DNA from: Chthonomonadaceae bacterium
GTDB lineage: Bacteria > Armatimonadota > Chthonomonadetes > Chthonomonadales > Chthonomonadaceae
Direction: 5' to 3'
DNA: 40,953 bases
NCBI GenBank assembly: GCA_027459665.1
Contig: DAIDHN010000035.1
Location: 1 to 40,953 of the forward strand
Part shown: positions 7,467 through 16,125 of the stretch, one piece after another
How the letters are laid out: every line of letters starts with the position of its first letter
How positions within the stretch are numbered: the first letter of the stretch is position 1
The notes under the pieces: model-generated
What the model was told of the DNA's origin: nothing
The model's input: only the letters and a program-made list of their open reading frames with translations
Databases searched by the model: none
Position numbers and translations under genes: made by a program

Positions 7467-9854
7467 ATGGACGAACATTCGCTGAAAGTATTGGAATACA
7501 ATCGGGTAATTGAGCGACTGGCAGCACACGCCTCTACCACAATAGGCCGCGAATTTGTTTTGGAACTAATGCCGCTGCCTTACCCGGAAACAGTGCTGCG
7601 CAGACTGCAGGAGACCCGCGAAGCGAGGCTGCTGCGCGACAGTGAGGGCGGTCTTCCGCTGGGTGGTCTGCACGATTTGCGCGATACCCTGGAGAGCGCC
7701 CGAATTGGAGTGCGCCTGGCAGGCATGGAGCTGGTACGGGTGCGGCATACAGTTGAGAGCGCCCGCCGGCTGCGAATGCATTTGCTGAACCGAGCTGCCA
7801 AAACTCCCCTGCTGGCGCAAATGGCCTCTAATTTACCCTTGCTGCCCCTGCTTGAATCGCGCATAGAAACCTGTTTGAGCGAGAGTGGCGAGGTAAAAGA
7901 CAGTGCCAGCCCCGAACTGGGGCGTATTCGAAGCCAGCAAAAGACTATGCAGGCACGTCTCACCGATCGCCTGCAGTCGATACTTACCTCAGAACGGTAC
8001 AAAACATTTATACAGGACGGGGTGGTAACAGTGCGCGAAGGGCGTTACTGCATACCTGTAAAGGCAGAATTTGCCCGTGCCTTTGGGGGCATTGTACACG
8101 ATACCTCTGCATCGGGCGCAACCGTATTTATGGAACCTGTTGCCGCTGTAGAACTGGGAAATGAACTGCGTCAGCTTGCAGTGCAGGAAGAGCAGGAAGT
8201 GGGGCGCATTATGCGTGAGCTTGCCGGTCTGGTTGCCGGTTCCTACGATTTGCTTCAGCAGATGCTTTCCATTACAGGGCATCTGGATGTGATACACTGC
8301 CGGGCACTTTTGGCAGAAGAGATGAGCGGTATAGAGCCTGCGCTGAACAGAAGGGGAATTGTTCGGCTGATCAATGCCCGGCACCCGCTGCTTACGGGGG
8401 CGGTGACGCCAGTGAGCCTTGAAATGGGCGACCGCTTTACCACTCTGCTGATTACCGGCCCCAACACGGGCGGCAAAACGGTTGCACTTAAAACGCTGGG
8501 CCTGTTTACGCTGATGACGCTGGCCGGCATGCAGATACCTGCCTCGGCAGACAGCGAGATTGCGCTGTTTGATCAGGTGTGGGCTGATATTGGAGACGAG
8601 CAGGACATACGTCAGAGCCTTTCCACATTTAGTGCACATATGAAAAACATTGTGCACATTCTCTCCTCTGCGAGTGGCAATTCTCTGGTTCTGCTAGATG
8701 AGGCCGGGGCTGGTACCGATCCTGCGGAAGGCGCCGCGCTTGCACGCGCCATTTTGCAGCGGCTTTTGGAGCGTGGTGCGCGGGTGATTGCTACCACTCA
8801 TTACGGTGAATTGAAAGAGTATGCATTTTCGCAGCAGGGGGTGGAAAATGCCTCTGTAGAATTTGATCGGGAAACACTGTCTCCTACCTACCGCATACTG
8901 CAGGGCACGCCCGGCGGATCGAATGCATTTTATATTGCTGCCCGCCTGGGGCTGGATGCAGGCGTGATTGAGGAAGCAAAAGGTTATTTGTCACGCAGGG
9001 ATGTGGAGACGGGCGAGTTGCTGGAACAGATTGAAATAAGCCACCGCAAAACAAGGGAAGCAGAGCATCTGGCTCGGCGAGCAAGGGAGGCGGCAGAGAA
9101 GGCGCAGAGAGAGTACGAAAAACGCCTGGAGCAGATAGCGGAGGTGCAGCGCACTGTGCGCCAGCAGGCGCAGGAGGAGGCGCGTGCTACGCTTGGAAGG
9201 GCAGCTGAAAAAGCAGAGAATTTGCTGAAAGAACTGCAAAAAGCCAACAAAACCACGCGGAAAACCATGGGGGTTCGCCAGAAACTCAATACTCTGCGCA
9301 ACGAGACATATGAGGCTCTTCAGCCAGCTCCCCCTCAGCTGACAGAAGTTGTGGAGGCGGACACAGAGCATGTGTACCGCAAGGGAGACAAGGTGCGGGT
9401 GCTGACGCTGAATTTGGATGGGCAGCTGCTGGAAAACCCGCGTGAAGGGTATGCTACCGTGCAGATGGGAGCGATGAGGGCAACACTGCCTCTGGCGCAG
9501 CTTCGTCCGCTGCGGGCGGCATCATATCAAGACACCGAGCAAAAACCTGCCCGCCGCACAGAAACCAGCGGAGCCTCTCAATTGGCCATGCGCAAGGCGA
9601 TGCAGATATCACCTGAGCTAATGCTGAGAGCATTGCGAGCAGATGAAGCCCAGTCGCTGCTTGACCGCTATCTGGATGATGCCTATGCAGCAGGGCTGCA
9701 GCAGGCGCGCATTATACATGGCAAAGGCACAGGCGCACTGCGCAGGGTGGTGCATGAGTTTCTGAATGGGCACCCAATGGTGCGAACTTGGAAACTGGCG
9801 GATGAAAATGAGGGCGGCGATGGGGCGACCCTGGTCTATTTCAAGGAGGCATAG
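7467..9854 (+). CDS. mutS2: MutS2 family ATPase with C-terminal Smr domain
   Basis: MutS2 proteins act on branched DNA to limit recombination, and in some bacteria they split collided ribosomes. The 795-residue protein has the MutS core, Walker A TGPNTGGKT, Walker B SLVLLDEAGAGTDP, the ATTHYGELK switch, then a long charged coiled coil (about 520-620), a KOW-like segment and the Smr domain. Smr shows IIHGKGTGALR, but the usual LDLRG is replaced by LMLRA. I chose the ATG at 7467 because AGGAAGAGG precedes it, over the ATG at 7443. GGAGG inside its last codons serves the next gene. Confidence 0.95.
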   Translation: MDEHSLKVLEYNRVIERLAAHASTTIGREFVLELMPLPYPETVLRRLQETREARLLRDSEGGLPLGGLHDLRDTLESARIGVRLAGMELVRVRHTVESARRLRMHLLNRAAKTPLLAQMASNLPLLPLLESRIETCLSESGEVKDSASPELGRIRSQQKTMQARLTDRLQSILTSERYKTFIQDGVVTVREGRYCIPVKAEFARAFGGIVHDTSASGATVFMEPVAAVELGNELRQLAVQEEQEVGRIMRELAGLVAGSYDLLQQMLSITGHLDVIHCRALLAEEMSGIEPALNRRGIVRLINARHPLLTGAVTPVSLEMGDRFTTLLITGPNTGGKTVALKTLGLFTLMTLAGMQIPASADSEIALFDQVWADIGDEQDIRQSLSTFSAHMKNIVHILSSASGNSLVLLDEAGAGTDPAEGAALARAILQRLLERGARVIATTHYGELKEYAFSQQGVENASVEFDRETLSPTYRILQGTPGGSNAFYIAARLGLDAGVIEEAKGYLSRRDVETGELLEQIEISHRKTREAEHLARRAREAAEKAQREYEKRLEQIAEVQRTVRQQAQEEARATLGRAAEKAENLLKELQKANKTTRKTMGVRQKLNTLRNETYEALQPAPPQLTEVVEADTEHVYRKGDKVRVLTLNLDGQLLENPREGYATVQMGAMRATLPLAQLRPLRAASYQDTEQKPARRTETSGASQLAMRKAMQISPELMLRALRADEAQSLLDRYLDDAYAAGLQQARIIHGKGTGALRRVVHEFLNGHPMVRTWKLADENEGGDGATLVYFKEA

Positions 9855-9857
9855 TGC

Positions 9858-10136
9858 ATGTGGTGGTTTTGTATGATGCTGTATGGGTTTGTGCTGGGTG
9901 CATTTGCTGCCTGGACACAGGGCGGCCTGCGTGTGTTTATGAAAACCCTTGGGATGCCGCTTGCGCTGCTGCTGGCCCACATACTATTTCATCGTGATGC
10001 GCCAGCCGGCCCATTTGCTGTACTTGCTGATCTGTTTATACTGGCTGGGGCGGGTTTTTGTGCAGATTACCTGGTGGGGCTGAAACTGGGCAGGCACGGC
10101 CGCGATGGCATGAGGGGTGATTCGGTAGGGCATTGA
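9858..10136 (+). CDS. Small membrane protein downstream of mutS2
   Basis: The 92-residue protein is not recognised. It has a hydrophobic N-terminal segment (about 4-20), a second one (about 30-45) and a third (about 52-75), with a basic, glycine-rich end. It starts three bases after the mutS2 stop. GGAGG at 9845-9849, inside mutS2, is eight bases before its ATG, so it is almost certainly expressed together with mutS2. Some mutS2 loci carry a CvpA-like membrane gene nearby, but I cannot assign this one to that family. Confidence 0.7.
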   Translation: MWWFCMMLYGFVLGAFAAWTQGGLRVFMKTLGMPLALLLAHILFHRDAPAGPFAVLADLFILAGAGFCADYLVGLKLGRHGRDGMRGDSVGH

Positions 10137-10158
10137 TGCTGTTTGAAGCCTGAAGAGT

Positions 10159-10190
10159 TCCCCCTCCCTGCATGCTGTCGGGGAAGGGGA
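10159..10190. terminator. Hairpin between convergent units
   Basis: TCCCCCTCCC at the left can pair with GGGGAAGGGGA at 10180-10190 around a short loop. It sits between the small membrane protein and the convergent serine hydrolase. There is no T-run on either side, so it is only a possible bidirectional terminator. Confidence 0.35.
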
Positions 10191-10202
10191 TGCGAACGCG
10201 TT

Positions 10203-11615
10203 TCAGCGGATAATCCCGATTACTTCCTGCAGTCTGTCGTTGCCGAACCCGGCATTTGTTTCACATTTGAACTGCACTTTCTCTTCTTCAAACTGAATGC
10301 ACAGCATTCGTGTGAATGGGGTGAGAGTGTAGCAAATTTTCGCCTCTAAGGTATTGGGGGCGCTCCAGGCGGCTGTGGCAGCAATGGGCTGCACTTCTCT
10401 GCACTCATACAAAGTGCCGCTGCGCAGCCACTGACCCTGCAAATCGCATTCTATGGTGTGCAGTTTTTGCCTCTGGCTGATCACAATGCGAATGTTTTCT
10501 TTGCTGCTTTCAATGTGCAGTGTTTCCAGGCCGTATGGGTTGTGCAGAAAATGCACGGTTTTGCCTTCCAGTTTTAATGCAGTTTCAGATACTGCTTCAC
10601 CCTGCGGCGCCGATATAGTAAGCGGATAGCGCAGCGGCTCTCCTTCCTGCTGCCCAGCAGCGGCGTCTGCCATTGCAGGCAGCAGGTGTTTCCATACCAA
10701 ATTGAGCACTGTTCCCATATCCTGTGTGCCTGAGGTAATGGCAGCAACAGCATTTTGTTCGGGCATTACTACGCAATACTGTCCGAATGCTCCATCTCCG
10801 CGGTATGCGTTGTGGCGGCAGCGCCAAAACTGAAAGCCATATCCCTGATGCCAGTCGTTGTTTGGGTCTGAGCCATTAGAAATGTGGCTGCTGGTGGCCG
10901 TTTCCACCCATTCAGGTGAAAGCAGCTGCCTATTGTTCCATTTGCCATTTTGCAGGTAGAGCAGGCCCAGTTTTGCAATGTCTTCGGTGCAAAGTTTCAG
11001 TCCCCAGCCACCAACCGCCACCCCCATGGGGCAGGTTTCCCAGCTTGCGGTTGCGATTCCAAGCGGCCTAAAGAGTCGTGATGAAAGGTAGTCGAGCAGA
11101 AACTGCCCTGTTACCTTTTGCACTATGTTTGCTACCATGTAGGTGGCCATGCTGTTGTAGAGAAAATGCGTTCCTGGTTCAAAGGGCACTGGGGCCTGCA
11201 GAAACTCCAGTGCCCAGTTTTGGCTGCCTCTGCCTGGCTCTGTTTCATGGCCGGTTGCCATCGAAAGCAGGTGCCTGAGCCGCATGCTGCGCAGGTTTTC
11301 ACTTGGGTGTGCGGGTGTTTCATCGGGGAAGAAGGAAATTACAGGGCTGTTTAGCGAGAGCAGCCCTTCCTGCACAGCAAAGCCTGCTGCGGTGGAGGTG
11401 AAGCTTTTGCTAAGCGAAAAGAGTACGTGGGGCAGGGCAGGGTGGTAAGGATGAGCATAGCTTTCTGCTACCACGCTGCCGTTTCGCACAAGAACAAAGC
11501 TGTGCATTTCTTTTACAGTGCGGCTTACCTCTTGCAAAAAAGCCTGCAGGCCATCCCGGCTCACTCCTTCTGCCTCAGGAGCAGAGCGCGGCAGCAGTTC
11601 AGATGAGTGAAGCAT
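10203..11615 (-). CDS. Serine hydrolase of the class C beta-lactamase/DD-peptidase fold
   Basis: The protein has 470 residues. The catalytic SxxK is SLSK at residues 67-70, and the second motif is YNS at 153-155 with GTHFLYNSMATYMVANIVQ. A GDGAFGQ segment stands where HxG/KTG is expected. No signal peptide is visible, so it may act in the cytoplasm. After about residue 345 comes a C-terminal beta-rich region of unknown role, which lengthens it beyond the minimal domain. Related enzymes are esterases, D-aminopeptidases or beta-lactamase-like, so the substrate cannot be stated. AGGAGGAAT precedes the ATG at 11615. Confidence 0.88.
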   Translation of the reverse strand: MLHSSELLPRSAPEAEGVSRDGLQAFLQEVSRTVKEMHSFVLVRNGSVVAESYAHPYHPALPHVLFSLSKSFTSTAAGFAVQEGLLSLNSPVISFFPDETPAHPSENLRSMRLRHLLSMATGHETEPGRGSQNWALEFLQAPVPFEPGTHFLYNSMATYMVANIVQKVTGQFLLDYLSSRLFRPLGIATASWETCPMGVAVGGWGLKLCTEDIAKLGLLYLQNGKWNNRQLLSPEWVETATSSHISNGSDPNNDWHQGYGFQFWRCRHNAYRGDGAFGQYCVVMPEQNAVAAITSGTQDMGTVLNLVWKHLLPAMADAAAGQQEGEPLRYPLTISAPQGEAVSETALKLEGKTVHFLHNPYGLETLHIESSKENIRIVISQRQKLHTIECDLQGQWLRSGTLYECREVQPIAATAAWSAPNTLEAKICYTLTPFTRMLCIQFEEEKVQFKCETNAGFGNDRLQEVIGIIR

Positions 11616-11648
11616 GTATTATTCCTCCTGTACGATTGGGTTTGTAGC

Positions 11649-11657
11649 AGTATACCA
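11649..11657 (-). promoter_or_regulatory. Extended -10 promoter of the serine hydrolase
   Basis: On the minus strand TGGTATACT reads as an extended -10 (TG-N-TATACT), about 33 bases before the ATG. No good -35 is present, which is normal for extended -10 promoters. Confidence 0.5.
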
Positions 11658-11695
11658 GTTTCTCTGTTTACTGCAGTTTTATGTTACAGCGATAA

Positions 11696-11720
11696 TTCTG
11701 CTGCGTACAAGGCAGCAGAA
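11696..11720. repeat. Perfect 9-bp inverted repeat in a divergent spacer
   Basis: TTCTGCTGC and GCAGCAGAA flank a 7-base loop. The repeat lies about 40 bases upstream of the serine hydrolase promoter. The rest of the 274-base spacer (11616-11889) holds that promoter, a GTACGCGTAC palindrome at 11836-11845 and the promoter of the next gene; no small gene was seen. Confidence 0.45.
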
Positions 11721-11874
11721 GCAGATCAAAAACCGGCTGAATACTTGCAATTCTCAAACAGCCAGTTGAGCTATTCCATTGCTCCGCCTCAACAGGTGTA
11801 TGGGTACAATTCACCGAAAAACCTGGCATCGGTGGGTACGCGTACAACAGCATGGGTAAATGATTTCTTATTTA

Positions 11875-11883
11875 TGGTATAAC
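11875..11883 (+). promoter_or_regulatory. Extended -10 promoter giving a probably leaderless transcript
   Basis: TGGTATAAC (TG-N-TATAAC) ends six bases before the ATG at 11890. Transcription would therefore start on or next to the start codon. No Shine-Dalgarno sequence precedes the ATG, as expected of a leaderless message. Confidence 0.55.
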
Positions 11884-11889
11884 AACGCT

Positions 11890-13050
11890 ATGAGCAATGT
11901 TGCAGCAATACCTATTCATATTGAAGACCCGGTGAATGCCGCCATTCTGGCGGTTTCAGAAGACCGCATACAGGGGTTTGAGCCAGACCCGATTGGCGTG
12001 ATTGCCAGAGAAACAGGCATCGATGCGAATACTGTGCTGGAGCGAGTGCGCGCCATGCTGCAGGGAGGGGTGATCAGGCGCGTGCGACAGACGCTGCTGG
12101 CTACCAACCTGGCACAGGGGGCGCTGGTTGCCTGGCAGCTTGAAAAACATCAGCTGGACGAGGCATTTGATTTTCTGTTTCAGCAAGACCCCTTTTCAGG
12201 GCACGTGGTGGTGCGTTCTGCCGATCCCGCTACCCCTGGTGCGCAATACCGCCTGTGGACTACACTGAAAGTGCCGCAGGGGTATTCACTGCACAAGCAC
12301 TGCCTGTTTCTTCAGAAGCATATTGGCGCAAAAAGTTTTCTGATTATGCCGGCCAAACGCCTGTTTGCCCTGGGAGTAGGGCATGTACGCAGACGGGGGC
12401 TGGAGATTGGCAGCAAGAGCGAGGCACACGCTGAAGCGCTGACTACAGAGGTGGTGCAGCTGAGTGAGCTTGACTGGCAGGTTCTAGTGCCTTTGAAACG
12501 CGAATTTGCTCCTGAAGAATTGCAGCGCGACTTGTGGCGGGCAAGAGCAGTAGAGGCTGGGGTGGATTTTGACACTTTTTGCAGGGTGGCACAGCTGCTA
12601 AATGAGCGCAAGGTAGTAGGAAGATTTTCTACATTTCTTGAACATGTAAAACCTGCTACAGATGGCGAAAGGCATGTTACACGCTACAACGCCCTGTTTC
12701 ACTGGGCAGTGCCGGCAGGCAGAGAGATGGAGGCAGGGCAGGAAGTGGGCAGGTTTCATATTATGACGCATGCCTACTGGCGTGAGGGCGGCCCCGAGTT
12801 TCGCAATGTGAACATTATGGGGGTGGCGCACGGGCTGGACAAGGAGGTTTTGCTTGCACACAAGGCTGCAATGGATGCACACTTGCAGGAATGCGGCATA
12901 CCTCTGCTTTACACCAATGTTTTCTGGGGTGGCCGCAGTGAAATAAAGCCTTCTGAAATTGCTCCCGATGCATACAGAGCTTTCTGTGTGCAGATGGCAG
13001 TCAACCCGGATGAGATGCGCGCCGAACCGGGTGAATACGCTGGCTCGTAA
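11890..13050 (+). CDS. Two-domain AsnC/Lrp-like protein of the siroheme decarboxylase (AhbA/AhbB, NirD/L/G/H) type
   Basis: The protein has 386 residues built as two AsnC-like units, each a winged-helix part plus a RAM-like ligand fold. Unit one covers about 15-165 (GVIARETGIDANTVLERVRAML, then DPFSGHVVVRS); unit two about 190-375 (GRFSTFLEH, then VGRFHIMTHAYWREGG and NVNIMG). This arrangement resembles fused AhbA/AhbB, which remove two carboxyls from siroheme to make didecarboxysiroheme for heme b or d1. Because siroheme-dependent sulfite reductase and sat lie 3 kb away, a role in siroheme supply or sensing is possible; a plain transcription factor is the alternative. The ATG at 11890 fits the leaderless promoter; an upstream in-frame ATG at 11860 is less likely. 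Confidence 0.75.
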   Translation: MSNVAAIPIHIEDPVNAAILAVSEDRIQGFEPDPIGVIARETGIDANTVLERVRAMLQGGVIRRVRQTLLATNLAQGALVAWQLEKHQLDEAFDFLFQQDPFSGHVVVRSADPATPGAQYRLWTTLKVPQGYSLHKHCLFLQKHIGAKSFLIMPAKRLFALGVGHVRRRGLEIGSKSEAHAEALTTEVVQLSELDWQVLVPLKREFAPEELQRDLWRARAVEAGVDFDTFCRVAQLLNERKVVGRFSTFLEHVKPATDGERHVTRYNALFHWAVPAGREMEAGQEVGRFHIMTHAYWREGGPEFRNVNIMGVAHGLDKEVLLAHKAAMDAHLQECGIPLLYTNVFWGGRSEIKPSEIAPDAYRAFCVQMAVNPDEMRAEPGEYAGS

Positions 13051-13059
13051 CGGTCTGAT

Positions 13060-13072
13060 GCAGTAGTACTGC
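13060..13072. repeat. Short palindrome between convergent genes
   Basis: GCAGTA-G-TACTGC fills most of the 23-base gap between the siroheme-decarboxylase-like gene and htrA. It could act as a weak bidirectional stop or be chance; there is no T-run. Confidence 0.25.
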
Positions 13073-13073
13073 C

Positions 13074-14225
13074 TTACGGGGCATAGGGAGGGTTGCTCGG
13101 CATTGCTGCTAGCGTGAGGTGCAGAGTGAGCAAATTTGTGCTGCCTGGGCGCAGTACCTGCAGCGAAAGCACATCTCCGGGATGGTGTTTGCGTACTGTA
13201 AGCGCCAGGTCGTCGTTGTTGTGAATGGCAATGCCATTTACCTGCAGCAAAATATCATCCTGCTGCAAACCCGCGGCAGAAGCGGGGGTTTCACTGTAAA
13301 CCCTGCTTATCTGTACCCCCTCATTTTGCTGCAGTTTAAGCGCCTGCGCTACATTTTGAGGAACTGCTTCAAATTCTATACCCATCCAGGGCGGGGTTTG
13401 CCCGCCGGCAGGATGCCCTTGTGCGATGAGCTGGCGCACCACGCTGCGCACTGTGTTGGAGGGTATGGCGAAGCCGAGGCCGATACTGCCTCCATCTGGC
13501 CCTGAGCTGAGAATAGCGGTATTGATGCCTACAAGCTGCCCGGCGATATTGGCCAGCGCCCCCCCCGAATTTCCCCTGTTGATTGGTGCATCGGTTTGAA
13601 TAGCGTTTTTCAGGTCGTGTCCCTGTTCAAGCTGCAAGTTGTGCCTGTTCAGTGCAGAACATACTCCAACGGTAACAGTAGAGCCGAGGCCAAGCGGATT
13701 GCCTACCGCCAAAGTCCAGTCTCCAACCTGCAGCTGGCTTGAATTGCCTATGACAGCGCAGGGAAGGTGCGAGGCATGTATGCGCAGTACTGCCAGGTCT
13801 GTGGCAAGGTCTGCGCCAACGATTTGGGCGTAGTACCATTTGCCGCTGGGAAGGGTGACACGAATTCTGCTGGCGCCCTGAATTACGTGATTGTTGGTGA
13901 CAATGTAGCCATCGGGGGTCAGGATAACGCCTGAGCCTTTGCCGTGCACTTCCTGGTTGAGAAAGAAAGGGACCCCGTTTGCATCCTGCATAGAGAGTTT
14001 GCCTACGGTATCTATATTCACCACAGTGGGTTCGATTCTTTTAACTGCCGTACGAAATGGGCTGGTATCTGGAGGTACCGGAGGCGGGGGAGCATCTAGA
14101 ATGGCAAGCGCGTTTCTGCGTGCAGCCGAGGCAGAAGCTGAGTGGTTTTTGTAATGCAGTACAATGCCCGCCCCGGCGAGTACGCCAAAGAAGAAAAGCA
14201 GCAGGGGCAGAATTTTTTTTGCCAT
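13074..14225 (-). CDS. htrA: HtrA/DegP-like serine protease with one PDZ domain
   Basis: This is an envelope quality-control protease. Residues 4-24 form an N-terminal membrane anchor followed by an Ala/Pro-rich stalk. The trypsin-like domain (about 60-265) carries the triad His113 (IVTNNHVIQG), Asp143 (ATDLAVLRI) and Ser220 (INRGNSGGAL). One PDZ domain follows (about 275-370; GLQQDDILLQVNG). With 383 residues it is the short, single-PDZ DegS/HtrA-like type. Its ATG comes directly after the ribH stop, so it is last in ribBA-ribH-htrA. Codons 2-5 contain a run of eight A on the coding strand. Confidence 0.94.
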   Translation of the reverse strand: MAKKILPLLLFFFGVLAGAGIVLHYKNHSASASAARRNALAILDAPPPPVPPDTSPFRTAVKRIEPTVVNIDTVGKLSMQDANGVPFFLNQEVHGKGSGVILTPDGYIVTNNHVIQGASRIRVTLPSGKWYYAQIVGADLATDLAVLRIHASHLPCAVIGNSSQLQVGDWTLAVGNPLGLGSTVTVGVCSALNRHNLQLEQGHDLKNAIQTDAPINRGNSGGALANIAGQLVGINTAILSSGPDGGSIGLGFAIPSNTVRSVVRQLIAQGHPAGGQTPPWMGIEFEAVPQNVAQALKLQQNEGVQISRVYSETPASAAGLQQDDILLQVNGIAIHNNDDLALTVRKHHPGDVLSLQVLRPGSTNLLTLHLTLAAMPSNPPYAP

Positions 14226-14705
14226 TTACCCGCCGTCTTTCAAACCTGCAAGCAGGCTGGCCATTTCCACTGCAGTCAGAGCGGCTTCTGCACCTTTGTT
14301 ACCGGCCTTGCTGCCTGCACGTTCCATTGCCTGTTCGATATTTTCTGTGGTAAGCACCCCAAAACCAACGGGTATGCCTGTGTCAAGCATTACCCTGCTG
14401 ATGCCAGAGGTTACTGCAGATGCGATTAGGTCGTAATGTGAGGTTGCGCCGCGTATAATGCAGCCCAGAGCAACGATGGCCTGAAACCGCCCCGATCGCG
14501 CAAGCGCCTGCACCGCAATGGGAATTTCGTAGCTTCCGGGCACGTGTATCACTTCAATGGCGCTCTCGTCGGCTCCACAGCGTCGGAGCGCATCGTGCGC
14601 ACCCTGCAGCAGCGGGCGGGTGATGAGTTCATTCCATCTGCTTACCACTACTGCTATGCGCATACCCTGTGCAGAGATGCTTCCTTCTTTTTCCTGCGCA
14701 CTCAC
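14226..14705 (-). CDS. ribH: 6,7-dimethyl-8-ribityllumazine synthase
   Basis: RibH condenses ribityl-aminouracil with dihydroxybutanone phosphate, the step before riboflavin. The 159-residue protein contains [46 protein letters not shown] and [15 protein letters not shown], all diagnostic. It starts at GTG 14705, four bases inside the end of ribBA (GTGA overlap), with GGGAG before it. Coupled translation with ribBA, which supplies both precursors, is expected. The riboflavin synthase and deaminase genes are not in the window. Confidence 0.97.
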   Translation of the reverse strand: MSAQEKEGSISAQGMRIAVVVSRWNELITRPLLQGAHDALRRCGADESAIEVIHVPGSYEIPIAVQALARSGRFQAIVALGCIIRGATSHYDLIASAVTSGISRVMLDTGIPVGFGVLTTENIEQAMERAGSKAGNKGAEAALTAVEMASLLAGLKDGG

Positions 14706-15937
14706 AGGTTTTCTCCCTTCTGTGCAGCTGTATCGTCGAGCATATGGCCCATTTTTTCCTGTTTTGTACGCAGGTAATTTTCATTGTGCGGATTAGGGGC
14801 TATGCGCAGGGGCACGTGCTCCTGTATGGTGATGCCATATCCTTCCAGCCCGGCTACCTTGCGTGGATTGTTGGTAAGAAAGCGTATATTTTGCAGCCCC
14901 AGGTCGGTCATAACCTGTGCTCCTATGCCGTAATCTCGCAGGTCGGGCTTAAAGCCAAGCATTTCGTTGGCCTGCACAGTGTCTGCCCCGCTGTCTTGCA
15001 GCTGGTAGGCGCGCAGCTTGTTGATGAGGCCAATGCCTCTTCCTTCCTGTTCCAGGTAGATGAGAGCGCCTCTGCCTTCTTCTGCGATGTTTTGCAGTGC
15101 AAGATGCAGCTGACTGCCACAGTCACATCGTAACGAATCGAGCAGGTCTCCTGTGACACAGGAAGAGTGTACTCGCACCAGCGGGGGAGGAAGCGCGGGG
15201 TTCAGAATATCTCCTTTTACCAGGGCAACCACATGGTTTGGCTCAACGCTTGCCTCGTAGGCATACACAGTAAATTCTCCATATTTACCGGTAGGCAGGC
15301 GTGTTTCTGCCACTCGTGTGATGAGCCTCTCTGTACGACGGCGGTAGGCAATGAGGTCTGCCACGGTGATGAGAGTGAGTTGAAAGCGGTCTGCAATGCG
15401 CAGCAGTGCCTCCAGGCGTGCAGCATTGCCATCATCATCCAGAATCTCGCACAGTACGCCTGCCTCTTTAAATCCTGCCAGTCTGCACAGGTCGAGGGTT
15501 GCTTCTGTGTGCCCTGCCCGCTTGAGTACTCCGCCCTCCACGGCGCGCAGGGGGATAACATGTCCTGGGCGCATCAGGTCTTCGGGCACTGCATTGTCGT
15601 CTGCAAAAACAGCCACTGTGCGCGCCCTGTCTGGAGCGGATATGCCAGTGCTGGTGCCATGAGCAGCATCCACTGTAATAGTCATAGCTGTTCCCAGCCG
15701 TGCCGTATTCTGAGTTACCATCATGGGCAGCCGAAGCTTTTCCAGCCTTTGTTCGGTGGTTGCCACGCAGGGAATGCCTCTACCGTGCATGATGAGAAAA
15801 TTCATGATTTCTGGCGTGCAGCATTCTGCTGCCACAATAAAATCGCCTTCATTTTCCCGGTCTTCATCATCTACAACGATGACTGCCTTGCCCTGTTTCA
15901 GGTCTTCTACTGCCTGTTCTACTGTTCCGAACCCCAT
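14702..15937 (-). CDS. ribBA: Bifunctional 3,4-dihydroxy-2-butanone-4-phosphate synthase / GTP cyclohydrolase II
   Basis: The protein has 411 residues. The N-terminal half (about 1-205) is the DHBP synthase with [35 protein letters not shown] and RRAGHTEA-type motif (here [12 protein letters not shown]). The C-terminal half is GTP cyclohydrolase II with the zinc cysteines of [25 protein letters not shown] and FLTNNPRKV. Together they make the two riboflavin precursors. AGGAG precedes the ATG at 15937. The 5' leader is only about 25 bases, too short for an FMN riboswitch. Confidence 0.97.
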   Translation of the reverse strand: MGFGTVEQAVEDLKQGKAVIVVDDEDRENEGDFIVAAECCTPEIMNFLIMHGRGIPCVATTEQRLEKLRLPMMVTQNTARLGTAMTITVDAAHGTSTGISAPDRARTVAVFADDNAVPEDLMRPGHVIPLRAVEGGVLKRAGHTEATLDLCRLAGFKEAGVLCEILDDDGNAARLEALLRIADRFQLTLITVADLIAYRRRTERLITRVAETRLPTGKYGEFTVYAYEASVEPNHVVALVKGDILNPALPPPLVRVHSSCVTGDLLDSLRCDCGSQLHLALQNIAEEGRGALIYLEQEGRGIGLINKLRAYQLQDSGADTVQANEMLGFKPDLRDYGIGAQVMTDLGLQNIRFLTNNPRKVAGLEGYGITIQEHVPLRIAPNPHNENYLRTKQEKMGHMLDDTAAQKGENL

Positions 15938-15969
15938 GTGCCCGCTCCTGAGTGCAAACAGATATGTAC

Positions 15970-15975
15970 ATTATA
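15970..15975 (-). promoter_or_regulatory. -10 element of the ribBA-ribH-htrA operon
   Basis: A perfect TATAAT on the minus strand lies 32 bases before the ribBA ATG and just after the terminator of the upstream unit. The -35 region is poor, so regulation by an activator is possible. Confidence 0.5.
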
Positions 15976-16081
15976 CGCTTAAAAAACCAGAGGGTGCGGC
16001 GTTCTGCACTGCAACATTACTGTTTAGCACATGCAATTGCACGTCTACTCTTGCATCTGCCCGTACAGTGCGTCTGAAACC

Positions 16082-16113
16082 AAAAAAGCTCCTGCTGGCA
16101 CAGCAGGAGCTTT
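16082..16113 (-). terminator. Rho-independent terminator of sat-sulfite reductase
   Basis: AAAGCTCCTGCTG pairs perfectly with CAGCAGGAGCTTT (13 bp) around a 3-base loop, and the minus strand then runs into six T. It lies 13 bases after the sulfite reductase stop. Confidence 0.92.
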
Positions 16114-16125
16114 AGGGGAGAGACT

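Noticed and set aside
15938-16081. FMN riboswitch before ribBA
   Set aside because: The conserved RFN boxes are missing and the perfect TATAAT lies only 32 bases before the ATG, leaving no room.
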